A model generated the notes under the pieces. The model made no database searches, was not told where the DNA came from, and worked only from the letters and a program-made list of their open reading frames with translations. A stretch of DNA of 64,000 nucleotides. Source: Aggregicoccus sp. 17bor-14. Its GTDB lineage: Bacteria > Myxococcota > Myxococcia > Myxococcales > Myxococcaceae. Shown one piece after another: positions 55,523 through 64,000 of the stretch. The translations under genes were made by a program, and so were the position numbers. Positions within the stretch are counted from its first letter, which is position 1; each line of letters begins with the position of its first letter. The stretch covers positions 186,001 through 250,000 of the forward strand of contig NZ_VJZZ01000004.1 of assembly GCF_009659535.1 (NCBI RefSeq), read 5' to 3'.

Positions 55523-55897
55523 ATGGGAGATCGCACTCACGACCGTCTCAAGGTGCTGGTGGTCGAGGACGACGGGGACAGCCGCGAGGTGCTGGCCGAG
55601 ATCCTGGCCGTGGACTTCGACGTGCGCACGGCGGCCGACGGGCTGGCCGGGCTGGAGGCCTTCGAGGCCGAGCACCCGGACGTGCTCATCACCGACGAGA
55701 CCCTCCCCGGGCTGAGCGGCACCGCGCTCGCCCGCCGGGTGAAGGACCTGCACCCGGATGCCCGCGTGGTGCTCGTCTCCGGCCACGCCACCCTCCCCGA
55801 CACCGAGGCCTGCGACGTGGTGCTCCGCAAACCAGTGGACATCGACAAGCTGGCAGCCGCGGTGGGTGGGGACGCCTGGACGGCGCACCATCACTAG
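55523..55897 (+). CDS. Stand-alone receiver (CheY-like) response regulator
   Basis: The 124-residue single-domain protein shows the acidic pocket VVEDDGDS, phospho-acceptor Asp58 in LITDETLPG, the switch Ser in LVSGHA and Lys103 in LRKPVD. It carries no output domain, so it must pass a signal by protein contact. The ATG 55523 start lacks a clear SD at normal distance; GGGGGG lies 14 bases upstream. It is divergent from hpf and followed 36 bases later by a zinc-ribbon protein gene. Confidence 0.88.
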   Translation: MGDRTHDRLKVLVVEDDGDSREVLAEILAVDFDVRTAADGLAGLEAFEAEHPDVLITDETLPGLSGTALARRVKDLHPDARVVLVSGHATLPDTEACDVVLRKPVDIDKLAAAVGGDAWTAHHH

Positions 55898-55933
55898 CTT
55901 CTTTCCTGAGTCTGCGGACCGGGAGGGTGTTCG

Positions 55934-56383
55934 ATGAAGTACTGCGTGCAGTGCGGGTCGGAGTACCAGGATGGAGCCACGGAGTGCGCGGACTGCCGCG
56001 GAAGGCCGCTGGTGGATGCGCAGACCATGCGCGCCACCGGCCGGGCCATCCCGGGCGAGCGCGACACGCGCACCTTCGTGCGCGCGGGCACCGCCGAGGA
56101 CCCCCTCACCGCGGAGCGCTACGTCGAGGTGCTCGAGGCGGCAGGCCTCAGCCCCTTCGCCCGCGCGCGCCGCGCCGGCAGCGTGGACAGCCTCACCACC
56201 GGCGTGGTGATGCCGTGGTGGGAGCTGCTCGTGCCCGAGGCGGAGCTGGCGCGCGCCGTGGAGCTGCTGCGCGAGGAGCGCGCGCGCTTCGAGGCCACCG
56301 CGGACGAGGCCTCGCTCGCGGCCGAGGAGGAGGAGCGCGAGGGTGAGCGCGGCCTGGACGCGCAGGCCGCGGCGCCCCTCTAG
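55934..56383 (+). CDS. Zinc-ribbon protein with DUF2007-like domain
   Basis: The 149-residue protein starts with a double-zinc-ribbon knuckle pair, CVQCG and CADC (Cys4, Cys7, Cys18, Cys21). A small alpha/beta domain follows (about 45-115, with RYVEVLEAAGLSPFARA and WELLVPEAELARAVELL) that recalls DUF2007, a putative signal-transducing family. An acidic Glu/Ala-rich tail ends it. No catalytic residues are visible. It may be cotranscribed with the receiver gene. Confidence 0.75.
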   Translation: MKYCVQCGSEYQDGATECADCRGRPLVDAQTMRATGRAIPGERDTRTFVRAGTAEDPLTAERYVEVLEAAGLSPFARARRAGSVDSLTTGVVMPWWELLVPEAELARAVELLREERARFEATADEASLAAEEEEREGERGLDAQAAAPL

Positions 56384-56392
56384 CGCGAGGCC

Positions 56393-57412
56393 TCAGGGCG
56401 CGGCGCGCACCGCCGTCTGCGAGGGCGAGGCCGCGTCCGAGGGGACGCGCACCTCGTAGAGGCTCACCCCCGTCACCCGCCAGCGCGTGTACTTGCTGTT
56501 GCGGGTGAGGAAGGTCGCCAGGTCCTCGTCCACCACGTGGCCGTAGCCGTTGCGCGCGGCGTGGCGCAGGTAGGTGCGCCGCTTCTTCTGCACCACGAAG
56601 CCCAGGTGCGTCACGCGCGTGGGCATCAGCGGCTTGTCCTCGCGCACCACGACGAGCAGCGTGCCCGAGGGCAGCTCGCGCGCGTGCGCCATCACCTGCG
56701 CGAGCGGGATCACGTCCAGGGCGAAGCTGCCGCGCGGCTGGCGCGCGCGCGGCAGCCCCAGCGCGGCGCTGGTGCGCGAGCTCCAGGTCAGATCCGAGAG
56801 CACCTTCACCTCGCGCACCACGTCCGCGCCGCCGTAGCGCCGGGTGGCGCTCTCGAGGAAGCCCTTGCGCAGGTTGTTCGGCAGCCACTGCGCTTCCATC
56901 AGGTGGTTGCGATCCTCGTAGCGCGGCTCGCTCGCGTAGCGCAGCCGCTCGAGCAGCGCGGGGACCTCCGCCTGCGAGCGCGCGAGGCTCAGCGCGATCG
57001 TCTCCTCCACGAAGGTGAGGCAGTCCACCGCGTCCAGGCGGAAGGTGGGGTCCGGGTCCACGCCCTCCCCCTCACCGAGCGGCGAGAGCAGGTAGGGCGT
57101 GTCCAGGAAGCGCTCGCTGTTGCGCAGGAGGCGCTCGCGCAGGGGCAGGCCGCTCTCGCGCTCGGGCAGCTGCGCGCGCTCCTCAGGCGCGAGCGAGGCC
57201 CAGCGCTGCGCGGTACTGGGCGCGGGCAGCGGCAGCACGCCCGTCGCGGGGGCCTGGGTGGGAAGCGCGGCGCCCCGCGGTTCGGCGAGCGCAACGCGAG
57301 CCGCCGCAGCCCCGCGCGCTGCCGACGCGGGTGCGGCGCGGGGTGCGCTCGCCGCAGCCTGCATGGAGCCCGTCGCGAGCATCGAGAGCAGCAGCGCTGC
57401 AGCCGGGCTCAC
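56393..57412 (-). CDS. DUF1460 protein, amidase-like (NlpC/P60-related)
   Basis: The 339-residue exported protein uses GTG 57412, overlapping the stop of the HEAT-repeat gene. A signal peptide (about 1-25) precedes an Ala/Arg-rich linker. The DUF1460 domain (about 85-325) has LDTPYL and the cysteine motif DCLTFVEE, with RNHLMEAQWLPNNLRKG and VTHLGFVVQ providing the probable His. The family is related to papain-like peptidoglycan amidases (N-acetylmuramoyl-L-alanine amidase-like). It probably acts on wall peptides in the periplasm. It is coupled with the HEAT-repeat protein gene. Confidence 0.85.
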   Translation of the reverse strand: MSPAAALLLSMLATGSMQAAASAPRAAPASAARGAAAARVALAEPRGAALPTQAPATGVLPLPAPSTAQRWASLAPEERAQLPERESGLPLRERLLRNSERFLDTPYLLSPLGEGEGVDPDPTFRLDAVDCLTFVEETIALSLARSQAEVPALLERLRYASEPRYEDRNHLMEAQWLPNNLRKGFLESATRRYGGADVVREVKVLSDLTWSSRTSAALGLPRARQPRGSFALDVIPLAQVMAHARELPSGTLLVVVREDKPLMPTRVTHLGFVVQKKRRTYLRHAARNGYGHVVDEDLATFLTRNSKYTRWRVTGVSLYEVRVPSDAASPSQTAVRAAP

Positions 57413-58401
57413 GGCGCCACCCCGGCGCGGCGCAGCGCCGCGCGGCGCGCCTCGTCGCTCAGGTGCAGCGGCTCCAGCTCGCGCTCGATGGCGAGCCGCG
57501 CGGAGGAGGACTTCTCGTTCCACGAGGCGAGCACCAGCCAGTCCAGCATCGCGCGCTCGCCGCCCTGGTAGAGCACGCGCGCCGTCGCCGCCGCGAGCCC
57601 CCGGTCCGCATCCTCGAGCAGCGGGTGCAGCAGCGGGCGCGCGCGCGCCGCGGGCACCCCCTCGAAGAGCGAGACGCCCTGCCGGCGCACGAAGCGGTCC
57701 TGCGAGCCGAGCAGCGCCTTCGCGTAGTCCCGCCCCGCGCGGTCCCCGAGCAGCACCAGCCCGCGCGCCGCGGCGAGCCGCGTGCTCTCGGAGCTGCTCA
57801 GCAGGAAGGGCCGCAGCGAGGACGCCTGGCGCGCATCGGAGGCCTGGCCCACGGCGACGAGCATCGCGGCGCGGGCGTCCAGGTCCGGCTCGGCGCGCGC
57901 CGCGGCCGAGAGCGCGGCGCCGGCGCGCGGATCGTTCAGGGCGCCCAGCGCGCGCGCGGCCTCGCGGCGCACGCCGCTGGTGGGGTCCGCGAGCAGGGGC
58001 AGCAGCGCCTCGGGGTGCGGGCGCCCCAGGCGGCCCAGACCCTGCGCGGCGCTCATCCTCACGGCGCCGTCCGGGTCGCGCGCGAGCCGCACCAGCGCGC
58101 GCTCGCCCTCGGGCGCCGCGAGCAGCGAGAGCGCGTAGGCCACGTCGCGCCGGGTGCGCTCGCTCGGGGCGCTCGCCGCGTCCGCGAGCCTGCCTGCGGC
58201 GTAGCCCTGCATCCCCAGGAACTGCAGCCGGCTCACCGCCGCGCCCACCCCCTCGCCGGCGAGCACGCGGTCCACCTGTGCGTCGGCCTCCGCTTGGCGC
58301 GTGGCCGGCGCGGCCGCGGGGGCCGGCTGCGCCGCGAAGAGCAGCGCGAGCACGAGTGCGGACAAGGTGGGAGGCGTGGAGGGGCGGAGCGGAGCGCGCA
58401 C
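57409..58401 (-). CDS. Exported HEAT-repeat protein
   Basis: The 330-residue product assumes GTG 58401, which gives a signal peptide LSALVLALLFAAQPAPAAA; the frame stays open to 58497 and the start is uncertain. Most of the protein consists of HEAT-like helical repeats, for example VRMSAAQGLGRLG, VRREAARALGAL and TRLAAARGLVLLG, making a right-handed solenoid for protein binding. It is the first gene of a two-gene unit with the DUF1460 amidase-like protein and could be its scaffold or regulator. Confidence 0.75.
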   Translation of the reverse strand: MRAPLRPSTPPTLSALVLALLFAAQPAPAAAPATRQAEADAQVDRVLAGEGVGAAVSRLQFLGMQGYAAGRLADAASAPSERTRRDVAYALSLLAAPEGERALVRLARDPDGAVRMSAAQGLGRLGRPHPEALLPLLADPTSGVRREAARALGALNDPRAGAALSAAARAEPDLDARAAMLVAVGQASDARQASSLRPFLLSSSESTRLAAARGLVLLGDRAGRDYAKALLGSQDRFVRRQGVSLFEGVPAARARPLLHPLLEDADRGLAAATARVLYQGGERAMLDWLVLASWNEKSSSARLAIERELEPLHLSDEARRAALRRAGVAP

Positions 58402-58478
58402 GGGGGGCGGGGATATGACCAAGCGGCCCCGCGGGCTGTCAAAGCACGCCTGCGCGCCTGCTCCCTCCCGTGCGATTC

Positions 58479-58507
58479 TTGACCCCCCGGAGGGCACTTG
58501 CTACGAC
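58479..58507 (+). promoter_or_regulatory. Sigma-70-type promoter of the DUF4398/OmpA pair
   Basis: TTGACC (58479-58484), a 17-base spacer and TACGAC (58502-58507), with a start near 58514 and a leader of about 35 bases. Confidence 0.45.
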
Positions 58508-58548
58508 CGACCGGTTTCCCGCTGCCCGTTTCACCTTGGACGTGTGCG

Positions 58549-58872
58549 ATGCCGATGAAGCCTGTGTGGGTGGGACTCTCCGCCGCCGCCGCGCTGCTCG
58601 CGGGCTGCGGTCCCGTGCAGTCCACCGCGTACCTGCTGGACGCAGACGTGCAGATCCAGGCGGCGCGCACCGCGAACGCCGAGCGCTACGCCCCCTACGA
58701 GTGGACGGCGGCCAACCTCTACCTGCGCAAGGCGCGCGAGGAGGTGGGCTACTCGGACTTCCAGGCCGGCGTGGACTTCGCGGAGAAGGCCAGCAAGTTC
58801 GCGAACGAGGCGCGCGAGAAGTCGCTCGCGGCGGCCAGCGCGGAGACCCCGTCCACCCCTCCCGCACCGTGA
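58549..58872 (+). CDS. DUF4398-type lipoprotein
   Basis: The 107-residue protein has a signal peptide with lipobox LLAGC. The mature part is one helical domain with YLLDADVQIQAARTANAE and YEWTAANLYLRKAREEVGYSDFQAGVDFAEKA, matching the DUF4398 pattern of paired helices. ATG 58549 and ATG 58555 are both possible starts. It sits 55 bases before an OmpA-domain gene whose N-terminal part carries a related helical region, so the two proteins may act together at the outer membrane. Confidence 0.8.
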   Translation: MPMKPVWVGLSAAAALLAGCGPVQSTAYLLDADVQIQAARTANAERYAPYEWTAANLYLRKAREEVGYSDFQAGVDFAEKASKFANEAREKSLAAASAETPSTPPAP

Positions 58873-58927
58873 CCCGGCGCGCGCTCCCCTGCCCCGCGCC
58901 CTCCGCTCCCCTCCGGGCCCCCCTCTC

Positions 58928-60331
58928 ATGACGCGACGCCTTCCCTCTGCCCTCCTGCTGCTCCTCCCGCTGCTCGCCGGACCTGCCTGCGTGAGCGGCA
59001 GCAAGATCCGCGCGGACGCCGAGGTCATCCAGGCGGACACCGAGCGCGCCCGGCGCGCGGGCGCCCTGCGCTGCGCCCCCGTGGAGCTCGCCACCGCCGA
59101 GGCCAACCTCGAGTTCGCCCGCGGCGAGCTGAGCCAGGGCTCGAGCCACCGCGCCTCGCAGCACATCCGCACCGCGGACCAGGCCGTGAAGAAGGCGCTC
59201 GCGGCGGCCAAGACCTGTGCGCCCGCGCCCGTGCCCGCCTCCGTGCAGCCGGGCAACGCGCAGTCCTCCCAGCCGCAGCAGGTGGTGAAGATCCAGGAGA
59301 CGGACTCGGACGGCGACGGCGTGCCCGACAAGGACGACCCCTGCCCCAGCCAGGCCGAGGACCGCGACGGCTTCGAGGACGCGGACGGCTGCCCCGAGCC
59401 GGACAACGACAAGGACGGCGTGCTGGACGGCAACGACCGCTGCCCGCTCACCGCGGGCCCCGCCTCCAACGGCGGCTGCCCCGAGGAGGCCCCCAAGGAC
59501 CGCGACGGCGACGGCGTCCCCGACCCCGCCGACAAGTGCCCCGACCAGGCCGAGGACAAGGACGGCTTCCAGGACGAGGACGGCTGCCCCGAGCTGGACA
59601 ACGACCAGGACGGCATCGTCGACAGCGCGGACAAGTGCCCGGACGTCTCCGGCCCCATGCAGAACCTGGGCTGCCCCATCGTCGACAAGGACGGCGACGG
59701 CGTGCTGGACGCGCAGGACAAGTGCCCCTCCGAGCCCGAGGACAAGGACGGCTTCCAGGACGAGGACGGCTGCCCGGACCTCGACAACGACGGGGACGGC
59801 AGCCCGGACACCGCGGACAAGTGCCCGCTGCAGGCCGGCCCGCTCGAGAACTTCGGCTGCCCGGATCAGGACAAGGACGGCGACGGCATCCCCGACCGCG
59901 TGGACGCCTGCCCCGAGCTGCCGGGCGTGGCCGAGGAGCACGGGTGCGCGCGCAAGTACAAGATGGTCGAGATCAAGCGCGACCGCATCGAGATCAAGAA
60001 GCAGATCAACTTCGCCTCGGGCTCCGCGCGCATCCTCGGCAAGACCAGCTTCGCCATCCTCGACGACGTGGCGCAGGCGCTGAAGGACGCGCCCTTCATC
60101 AAGAAGGTGCGCATCGAGGGCCACACCGACTCCAACGGCTCGGACGCGGCGAACCTGCGCCTGTCGCAGAACCGCGCGGACGCGGTGATGTCCGAGCTGC
60201 TGCGCCGGGGCATCGACCCGGGCCGCATGGAGGCGGTGGGCTTCGGCGAGACGAAGCCGCTGTCCTCCAACGCCACGGCGCGCGGCCGCGCGGAGAACCG
60301 CCGCACCGAGTTCAACATCGTCGAGCAGTAG
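58928..60331 (+). CDS. OmpA-family protein with thrombospondin type 3 repeats
   Basis: The 467-residue exported protein has a signal peptide ending GPAC, so it may be lipidated. A DUF4398-like helical region (about 25-95, ATAEANLEFARGELSQGSSHRA) comes first. Then come about eight Asp-rich TSP3-like calcium repeats (about 120-345, of the form DKDGDGVPDPADKCPD). An OmpA domain (about 355-467) follows, with INFASGSARIL, GHTDSNGSDAAN and LSQNRADAVMSEL. The OmpA domain binds peptidoglycan and the repeats probably span the periplasm or reach the surface in a calcium-rigid rod. Confidence 0.92.
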   Translation: MTRRLPSALLLLLPLLAGPACVSGSKIRADAEVIQADTERARRAGALRCAPVELATAEANLEFARGELSQGSSHRASQHIRTADQAVKKALAAAKTCAPAPVPASVQPGNAQSSQPQQVVKIQETDSDGDGVPDKDDPCPSQAEDRDGFEDADGCPEPDNDKDGVLDGNDRCPLTAGPASNGGCPEEAPKDRDGDGVPDPADKCPDQAEDKDGFQDEDGCPELDNDQDGIVDSADKCPDVSGPMQNLGCPIVDKDGDGVLDAQDKCPSEPEDKDGFQDEDGCPDLDNDGDGSPDTADKCPLQAGPLENFGCPDQDKDGDGIPDRVDACPELPGVAEEHGCARKYKMVEIKRDRIEIKKQINFASGSARILGKTSFAILDDVAQALKDAPFIKKVRIEGHTDSNGSDAANLRLSQNRADAVMSELLRRGIDPGRMEAVGFGETKPLSSNATARGRAENRRTEFNIVEQ

Positions 60332-60346
60332 CGGCGGGTTGGGCGG

Positions 60347-60364
60347 TAGGGCGCCGCGTGCGCC

Positions 60365-60367
<3 letters not shown>
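60347..60367. terminator. Hairpin between convergent OmpA and truD genes
   Basis: TAGGGCGC (60347-60354) pairs with GCGCCCTA (60360-60367), overlapping the truD stop. It can serve both directions; no T-run. Confidence 0.5.
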
Positions 60368-61426
<1,059 letters not shown>

Positions 61427-61436
61427 GGCGCATCCC

Positions 61437-62792
61437 TCATGGGGCATCCAACGTCGCGAGCAGCTCCTTCACCCGGCGCGCGAGGTCCTCGTCCGCGCGG
61501 CTCTCGAGCAGCTCTCCGGCCTGGAAGAGGAGGAAGAACATCACGTCGCTCAGGGCCTGCTTGAAGGAGGCCACCGGCTCGCTGCCGAGGCTCGCGCGGT
61601 GGCGCTCGAAGGCCTCCACGAGCCGGCCCTCGGGGAGGCTCCCGTCCGCGGCGAAGCCCAGGCCCTCGAGCACCGGCGAAGCCGAGAGGGCCTGGTTCGC
61701 GAGCGCCGCGTTCGCCGCGGCGATGAACTCGCGGTCCATGGCCTGCTTGGCCACCTCGTCGCGGATCTCGCGGAAGATGAAGTTGAAGATGCGCACCACC
61801 GCGAGCGCGTCCTGGGCGCCCGGGGCGGGCGCCGCGGCGGCCGGCGTCGAGCTGCGCGGCGGCTGGGCGCGCGCGGGGGCGGCGGCGGCGCGCGCGGCGT
61901 CGCCCTGTGCGGGGGCGGAGGCGAGGGGGCGCTCGGAGAGCGAGGCGAAGCCGCCCTCGAGGAGCCGGAACACCACCTTGGTCACGTCGAACTCGCCCAG
62001 CTGCGCGAGCCGGCCCAGCTCCAGCAGGGTGCGCTGCCCGTCGAGCAGGGCGAGCACGCGGTCCTCGTCCTCCTCGAGCTTGCCGTCGCTCCCGCGCTTG
62101 CGCGCGACGTAGAGCCGCCCGTGCGGGATGCGCTTCCGGAAGTGCGCCATCTCGTCGATCTTCCGGATGCTGTCCATCAGCAGGCTCTGGGTGGAGAGCT
62201 GGATGGTGTGGCCTGCCTTGTCGTCCACCGGCTGGTCCACGAGGAAGAACGCGCCCTCGCGGCACAGCACGATCGCGTGGAAGATCTCGCTCACCTGGTG
62301 GGTGACGCACTTGAACAGGTCGTGCGCCTGCAGCAGCCCCTTCTCCACCAGCGCGCGGCCCACCTTGCTGGGGGGGTGCTCGCGCAGGGTCTCCTCCAGC
62401 TGGCCGCGCTCCACGTAGCCCAGGCGGATGAGCAGCTCGCCGAGCCGCTCGGCGGGATCGTCACTGGTGGCGCCGCGCACCTCGCCCTCGCGCAGCATCA
62501 CCGAGCGCTCGCCGCCGGGCGCGTGCACGCGGATGACGCCGCTCCAGCGCATCTGGCTGAGGAAGGCGATGAGGTCCGAGATGGGAAAGCCTGAGGCATC
62601 CCCCGAGAGCACCACGCGCGGAGGCGAGGGCGGGCTGCCGCCCTGCGCGGGCGAGCGCGCGAAGACCAGGAGATCTCCGCTGCCCCCGGTCATCAGGGCA
62701 TAGGTGTCCCCCCGGCCTCCGAGCGCCGGGCTGGCCTGGCGCTCTGCCGGGACCAGCTGGCCGGAGGCATCGATGCGAAAGCGCGACGTCAT
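61437..62792 (-). CDS. DUF4388-domain protein
   Basis: The 451-residue cytoplasmic protein has the DUF4388 region at about 60-190: FPISDLIAFLSQMRWSGVIRV, MLREGEVRGATSDDP and LGELLIRLGYVERGQLEETL. Further helical segments (about 200-280) contain LLDGQRTLLELGRLAQLGEFDV, a winged-helix-like piece. An Ala/Pro-rich linker (about 290-325) leads to a C-terminal helical domain. DUF4388 proteins (PatA-like) occur in signalling pathways of myxobacteria and cyanobacteria, sometimes regulating gliding or development. No receiver or kinase is fused here. Confidence 0.85.
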   Translation of the reverse strand: MTSRFRIDASGQLVPAERQASPALGGRGDTYALMTGGSGDLLVFARSPAQGGSPPSPPRVVLSGDASGFPISDLIAFLSQMRWSGVIRVHAPGGERSVMLREGEVRGATSDDPAERLGELLIRLGYVERGQLEETLREHPPSKVGRALVEKGLLQAHDLFKCVTHQVSEIFHAIVLCREGAFFLVDQPVDDKAGHTIQLSTQSLLMDSIRKIDEMAHFRKRIPHGRLYVARKRGSDGKLEEDEDRVLALLDGQRTLLELGRLAQLGEFDVTKVVFRLLEGGFASLSERPLASAPAQGDAARAAAAPARAQPPRSSTPAAAAPAPGAQDALAVVRIFNFIFREIRDEVAKQAMDREFIAAANAALANQALSASPVLEGLGFAADGSLPEGRLVEAFERHRASLGSEPVASFKQALSDVMFFLLFQAGELLESRADEDLARRVKELLATLDAP

Positions 62793-62799
62793 CGCGGCC

Positions 62800-63816
62800 C
62801 TAGTCCGCGGCCCAGGCGCCGTTGTTCGCGCGCCACTCGGCCTCGTCCTCGGCGCTCTGGCGCAGCTGGTCCTCGGCGTAGCCCAGCTCGTAGGGGCGGC
62901 CGTTGAAGAACAGCGAGGGGGTGCCGCGGATGTTCGCGCTGGCGCCCAGCGCCTTGAAGCCCTCGAGCTCCTTCAGGTAGGTGCCCGCCTTGAGCACCTT
63001 CTGCAGCTCGGCCGGGTTGAGCCCCACCTTCTGCACCAGCTTGGGCAGGTTGTCCGGGCCCAGCGCCGTCTGGTTCTCGAAGAGCACGTCGTGCAGCTCC
63101 CAGAACTTGCCCTGGTCGCGCGCCCAGAGCGCCGCCTGCGCGGCCGGAAGCGCGTTGGGGTGCATGGGCAGCGGGTACGGCGCGTAGCAGAAGCGCACCT
63201 TGTCCCCGTTCTTCTTCATGAAGGCGGACAGGCGCGGGTGCGCGGCGCCGCAGGACGGGCACTCGAAGTCCGCGAACTCCACCATCGTCACGGGCGCGCT
63301 CTTGCTGCCCTGGCACAGGCGCTCGTCCACCTGCAGCGGCACGCGCGGGGCGCGGAAGGAGGCGTAGTAGCGGCTGAGCGCCACGATCGCCTCGGTGCCC
63401 GGCACGCCCTCCTTCACCAGGCTCGCGGCGAGGCGCGCCTCGCGCTTGGCGTGGCGGCAGGGGGCGTGCTCCTTGAGGCAGGCGCCCAGGCTGTGCGGGC
63501 AGCCGCAGTAGCAGAACTCGTCGCTGAGCACCGTGGCCAGCTCGCGCTGCGCGTCCGCGGGCAGCGAGGAGAAGTCCATGCCCGGGTAGCTCGCGAGCGG
63601 ACCCGCGCCCCCGGTGCCGTCGCCCTGGCCGTCGCTGCTGCTGCTGGCCGGGGCGGGCGCCGCCGAGCCACTCGCCGCGGCGGCCGCCGGAGCCGGAGGG
63701 GTGTCGCGCACGGCGGGAGGGGTCGCCTTGCTGCAGCCGGCGGCCGCGAGCAGGGTGGTGAGGGCGAGGGAGAACACCTGCGCGCGCGGCATCTGGAAGA
63801 GCGTCTGGGGGAGCAT
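62800..63816 (-). CDS. CcmH-like/DsbA-like fusion lipoprotein
   Basis: The start chosen is ATG 63816 (338 residues); GTG 63846 and ATG 63792 are alternatives. The lipoprotein signal ends AAAGC (Cys28), followed by an Ala/Ser-rich linker. Residues 95-155 carry five cysteines (Cys102, 104, 106, 113 and 120) in FCYCGCPHSLGAC and a following helix, resembling CcmH of cytochrome c maturation. Residues 160-335 form a DsbA-like thioredoxin domain with the redox motif CPSC (186-189) and cis-proline GTPSLF. The joined modules suggest a periplasmic thiol oxidoreductase that handles apocytochrome or metal-binding thiols. The fusion is unusual. Confidence 0.85.
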   Translation of the reverse strand: MLPQTLFQMPRAQVFSLALTTLLAAAGCSKATPPAVRDTPPAPAAAAASGSAAPAPASSSSDGQGDGTGGAGPLASYPGMDFSSLPADAQRELATVLSDEFCYCGCPHSLGACLKEHAPCRHAKREARLAASLVKEGVPGTEAIVALSRYYASFRAPRVPLQVDERLCQGSKSAPVTMVEFADFECPSCGAAHPRLSAFMKKNGDKVRFCYAPYPLPMHPNALPAAQAALWARDQGKFWELHDVLFENQTALGPDNLPKLVQKVGLNPAELQKVLKAGTYLKELEGFKALGASANIRGTPSLFFNGRPYELGYAEDQLRQSAEDEAEWRANNGAWAAD

Positions 63817-63915
63817 CAGCCGGGCCTTCGGGGAGGAGGTGGGCACGCCGCGGGTCTTAGCGATGCAGCCAGGGCTTGTAAAGCCACGCCGGCTTTGTCA
63901 GTCAGGGGGCCACCC

Positions 63916-64000
63916 ATGCCCAAAGTCCTGCTGCTGCACACCGGTGGAACCCTCGGAATGGCTGGCGGGCGCCCCTCGGCGCTGCGCCCGGCCGCCTTCT
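63916..64000 (+). CDS. Asparaginase (start only, partial)
   Basis: The first 28 codons run off the right edge. MPKVLLLHTGGTLGMAGGRP contains the Thr-bearing TGGT motif of L-asparaginases, which hydrolyse asparagine to aspartate and ammonia. No signal peptide is evident, so a cytoplasmic type I enzyme is likely. The start ATG has CAGGGGG upstream. Confidence 0.7.
   Translation, partial: MPKVLLLHTGGTLGMAGGRPSALRPAAF

Overview
The window is very GC-rich, densely coded chromosomal DNA with strong third-position G/C bias. It most likely comes from a fruiting myxobacterium of the Myxococcaceae (close to Myxococcus). The main evidence is a complete mrpA-mrpB-mrpC developmental regulatory locus (18374-21955), whose MrpC-like protein has 248 residues and whose gene is preceded by a sigma-54-type promoter. 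Many lipoproteins, two sigma-54 activators, calcium-repeat surface proteins and secreted proteases also fit. I see no insertion sequence, prophage, CRISPR array, tRNA or rRNA gene.

Layout. 1-5009: translation and replication block rplY(end)-pth-rpsF-rpsR-rplI-dnaB, followed by a receiver/degenerate GGDEF protein overlapping the dnaB stop. 5127-9293 (minus): a large VWA/calcium-repeat lipoprotein, then thiE and a class I glutamine-amidotransferase-like hydrolase. 9392-10604: three overlapping small genes (acidic protein, DUF1844-like, membrane protein). 10635-14020: a hypothetical gene divergent from clpB, whose 5' leader can form two mutually exclusive hairpins next to the start codon. 14010-17756 (minus): amidohydrolase, RlmI-like methyltransferase and truA in one coupled operon, plus a small membrane protein. 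17859-21955: a lone Flp-type pilin (minus) divergent from mrpAB and mrpC. 22105-30468: a MutS-family ATPase with predicted membrane helices, an M16 lipoprotein peptidase, and a fadN-fadA beta-oxidation pair. 30600-36547: M1 aminopeptidase, an esterase-like lipoprotein, an M35 metalloprotease with a free-standing paralogue of its N-terminal domain, a small membrane protein and a DpnA-like adenine methyltransferase.

36740-40471 (minus): pal-like lipoprotein, cheW, cheB, a CpoB/YbgF-like lipoprotein, then rpmE. The two Tol-Pal accessory genes flank a chemosensory pair. 40684-44645: an NtrX-like activator, a parallel beta-helix lipoprotein and exodeoxyribonuclease III. 44838-52936: a TPR lipoprotein, then a tightly coupled four-gene operon: class A PBP, FG-GAP periplasmic protein, family-5 solute-binding-like protein and NtrY-like sensor kinase. 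This looks like a cell-wall sensing and synthesis unit that I do not recognise from the literature. 52961-64000: a proline-rich membrane protein with tandem repeats, hpf, a stand-alone receiver, a zinc-ribbon protein, a DUF1460/HEAT pair, a DUF4398 lipoprotein with an OmpA/TSP3 protein, truD, a DUF4388 protein, a CcmH-DsbA fusion lipoprotein and the start of an asparaginase gene.

Part of the window is housekeeping (ribosomal proteins, helicase, chaperone, pseudouridine synthases). The rest is envelope and regulatory functions typical of a developing, predatory soil bacterium. Start codons were chosen from Shine-Dalgarno sequences, overlaps with upstream stops (ATGA/GTGA couplings are common here), signal peptides and family lengths. 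All family assignments were made by eye, without database searches.
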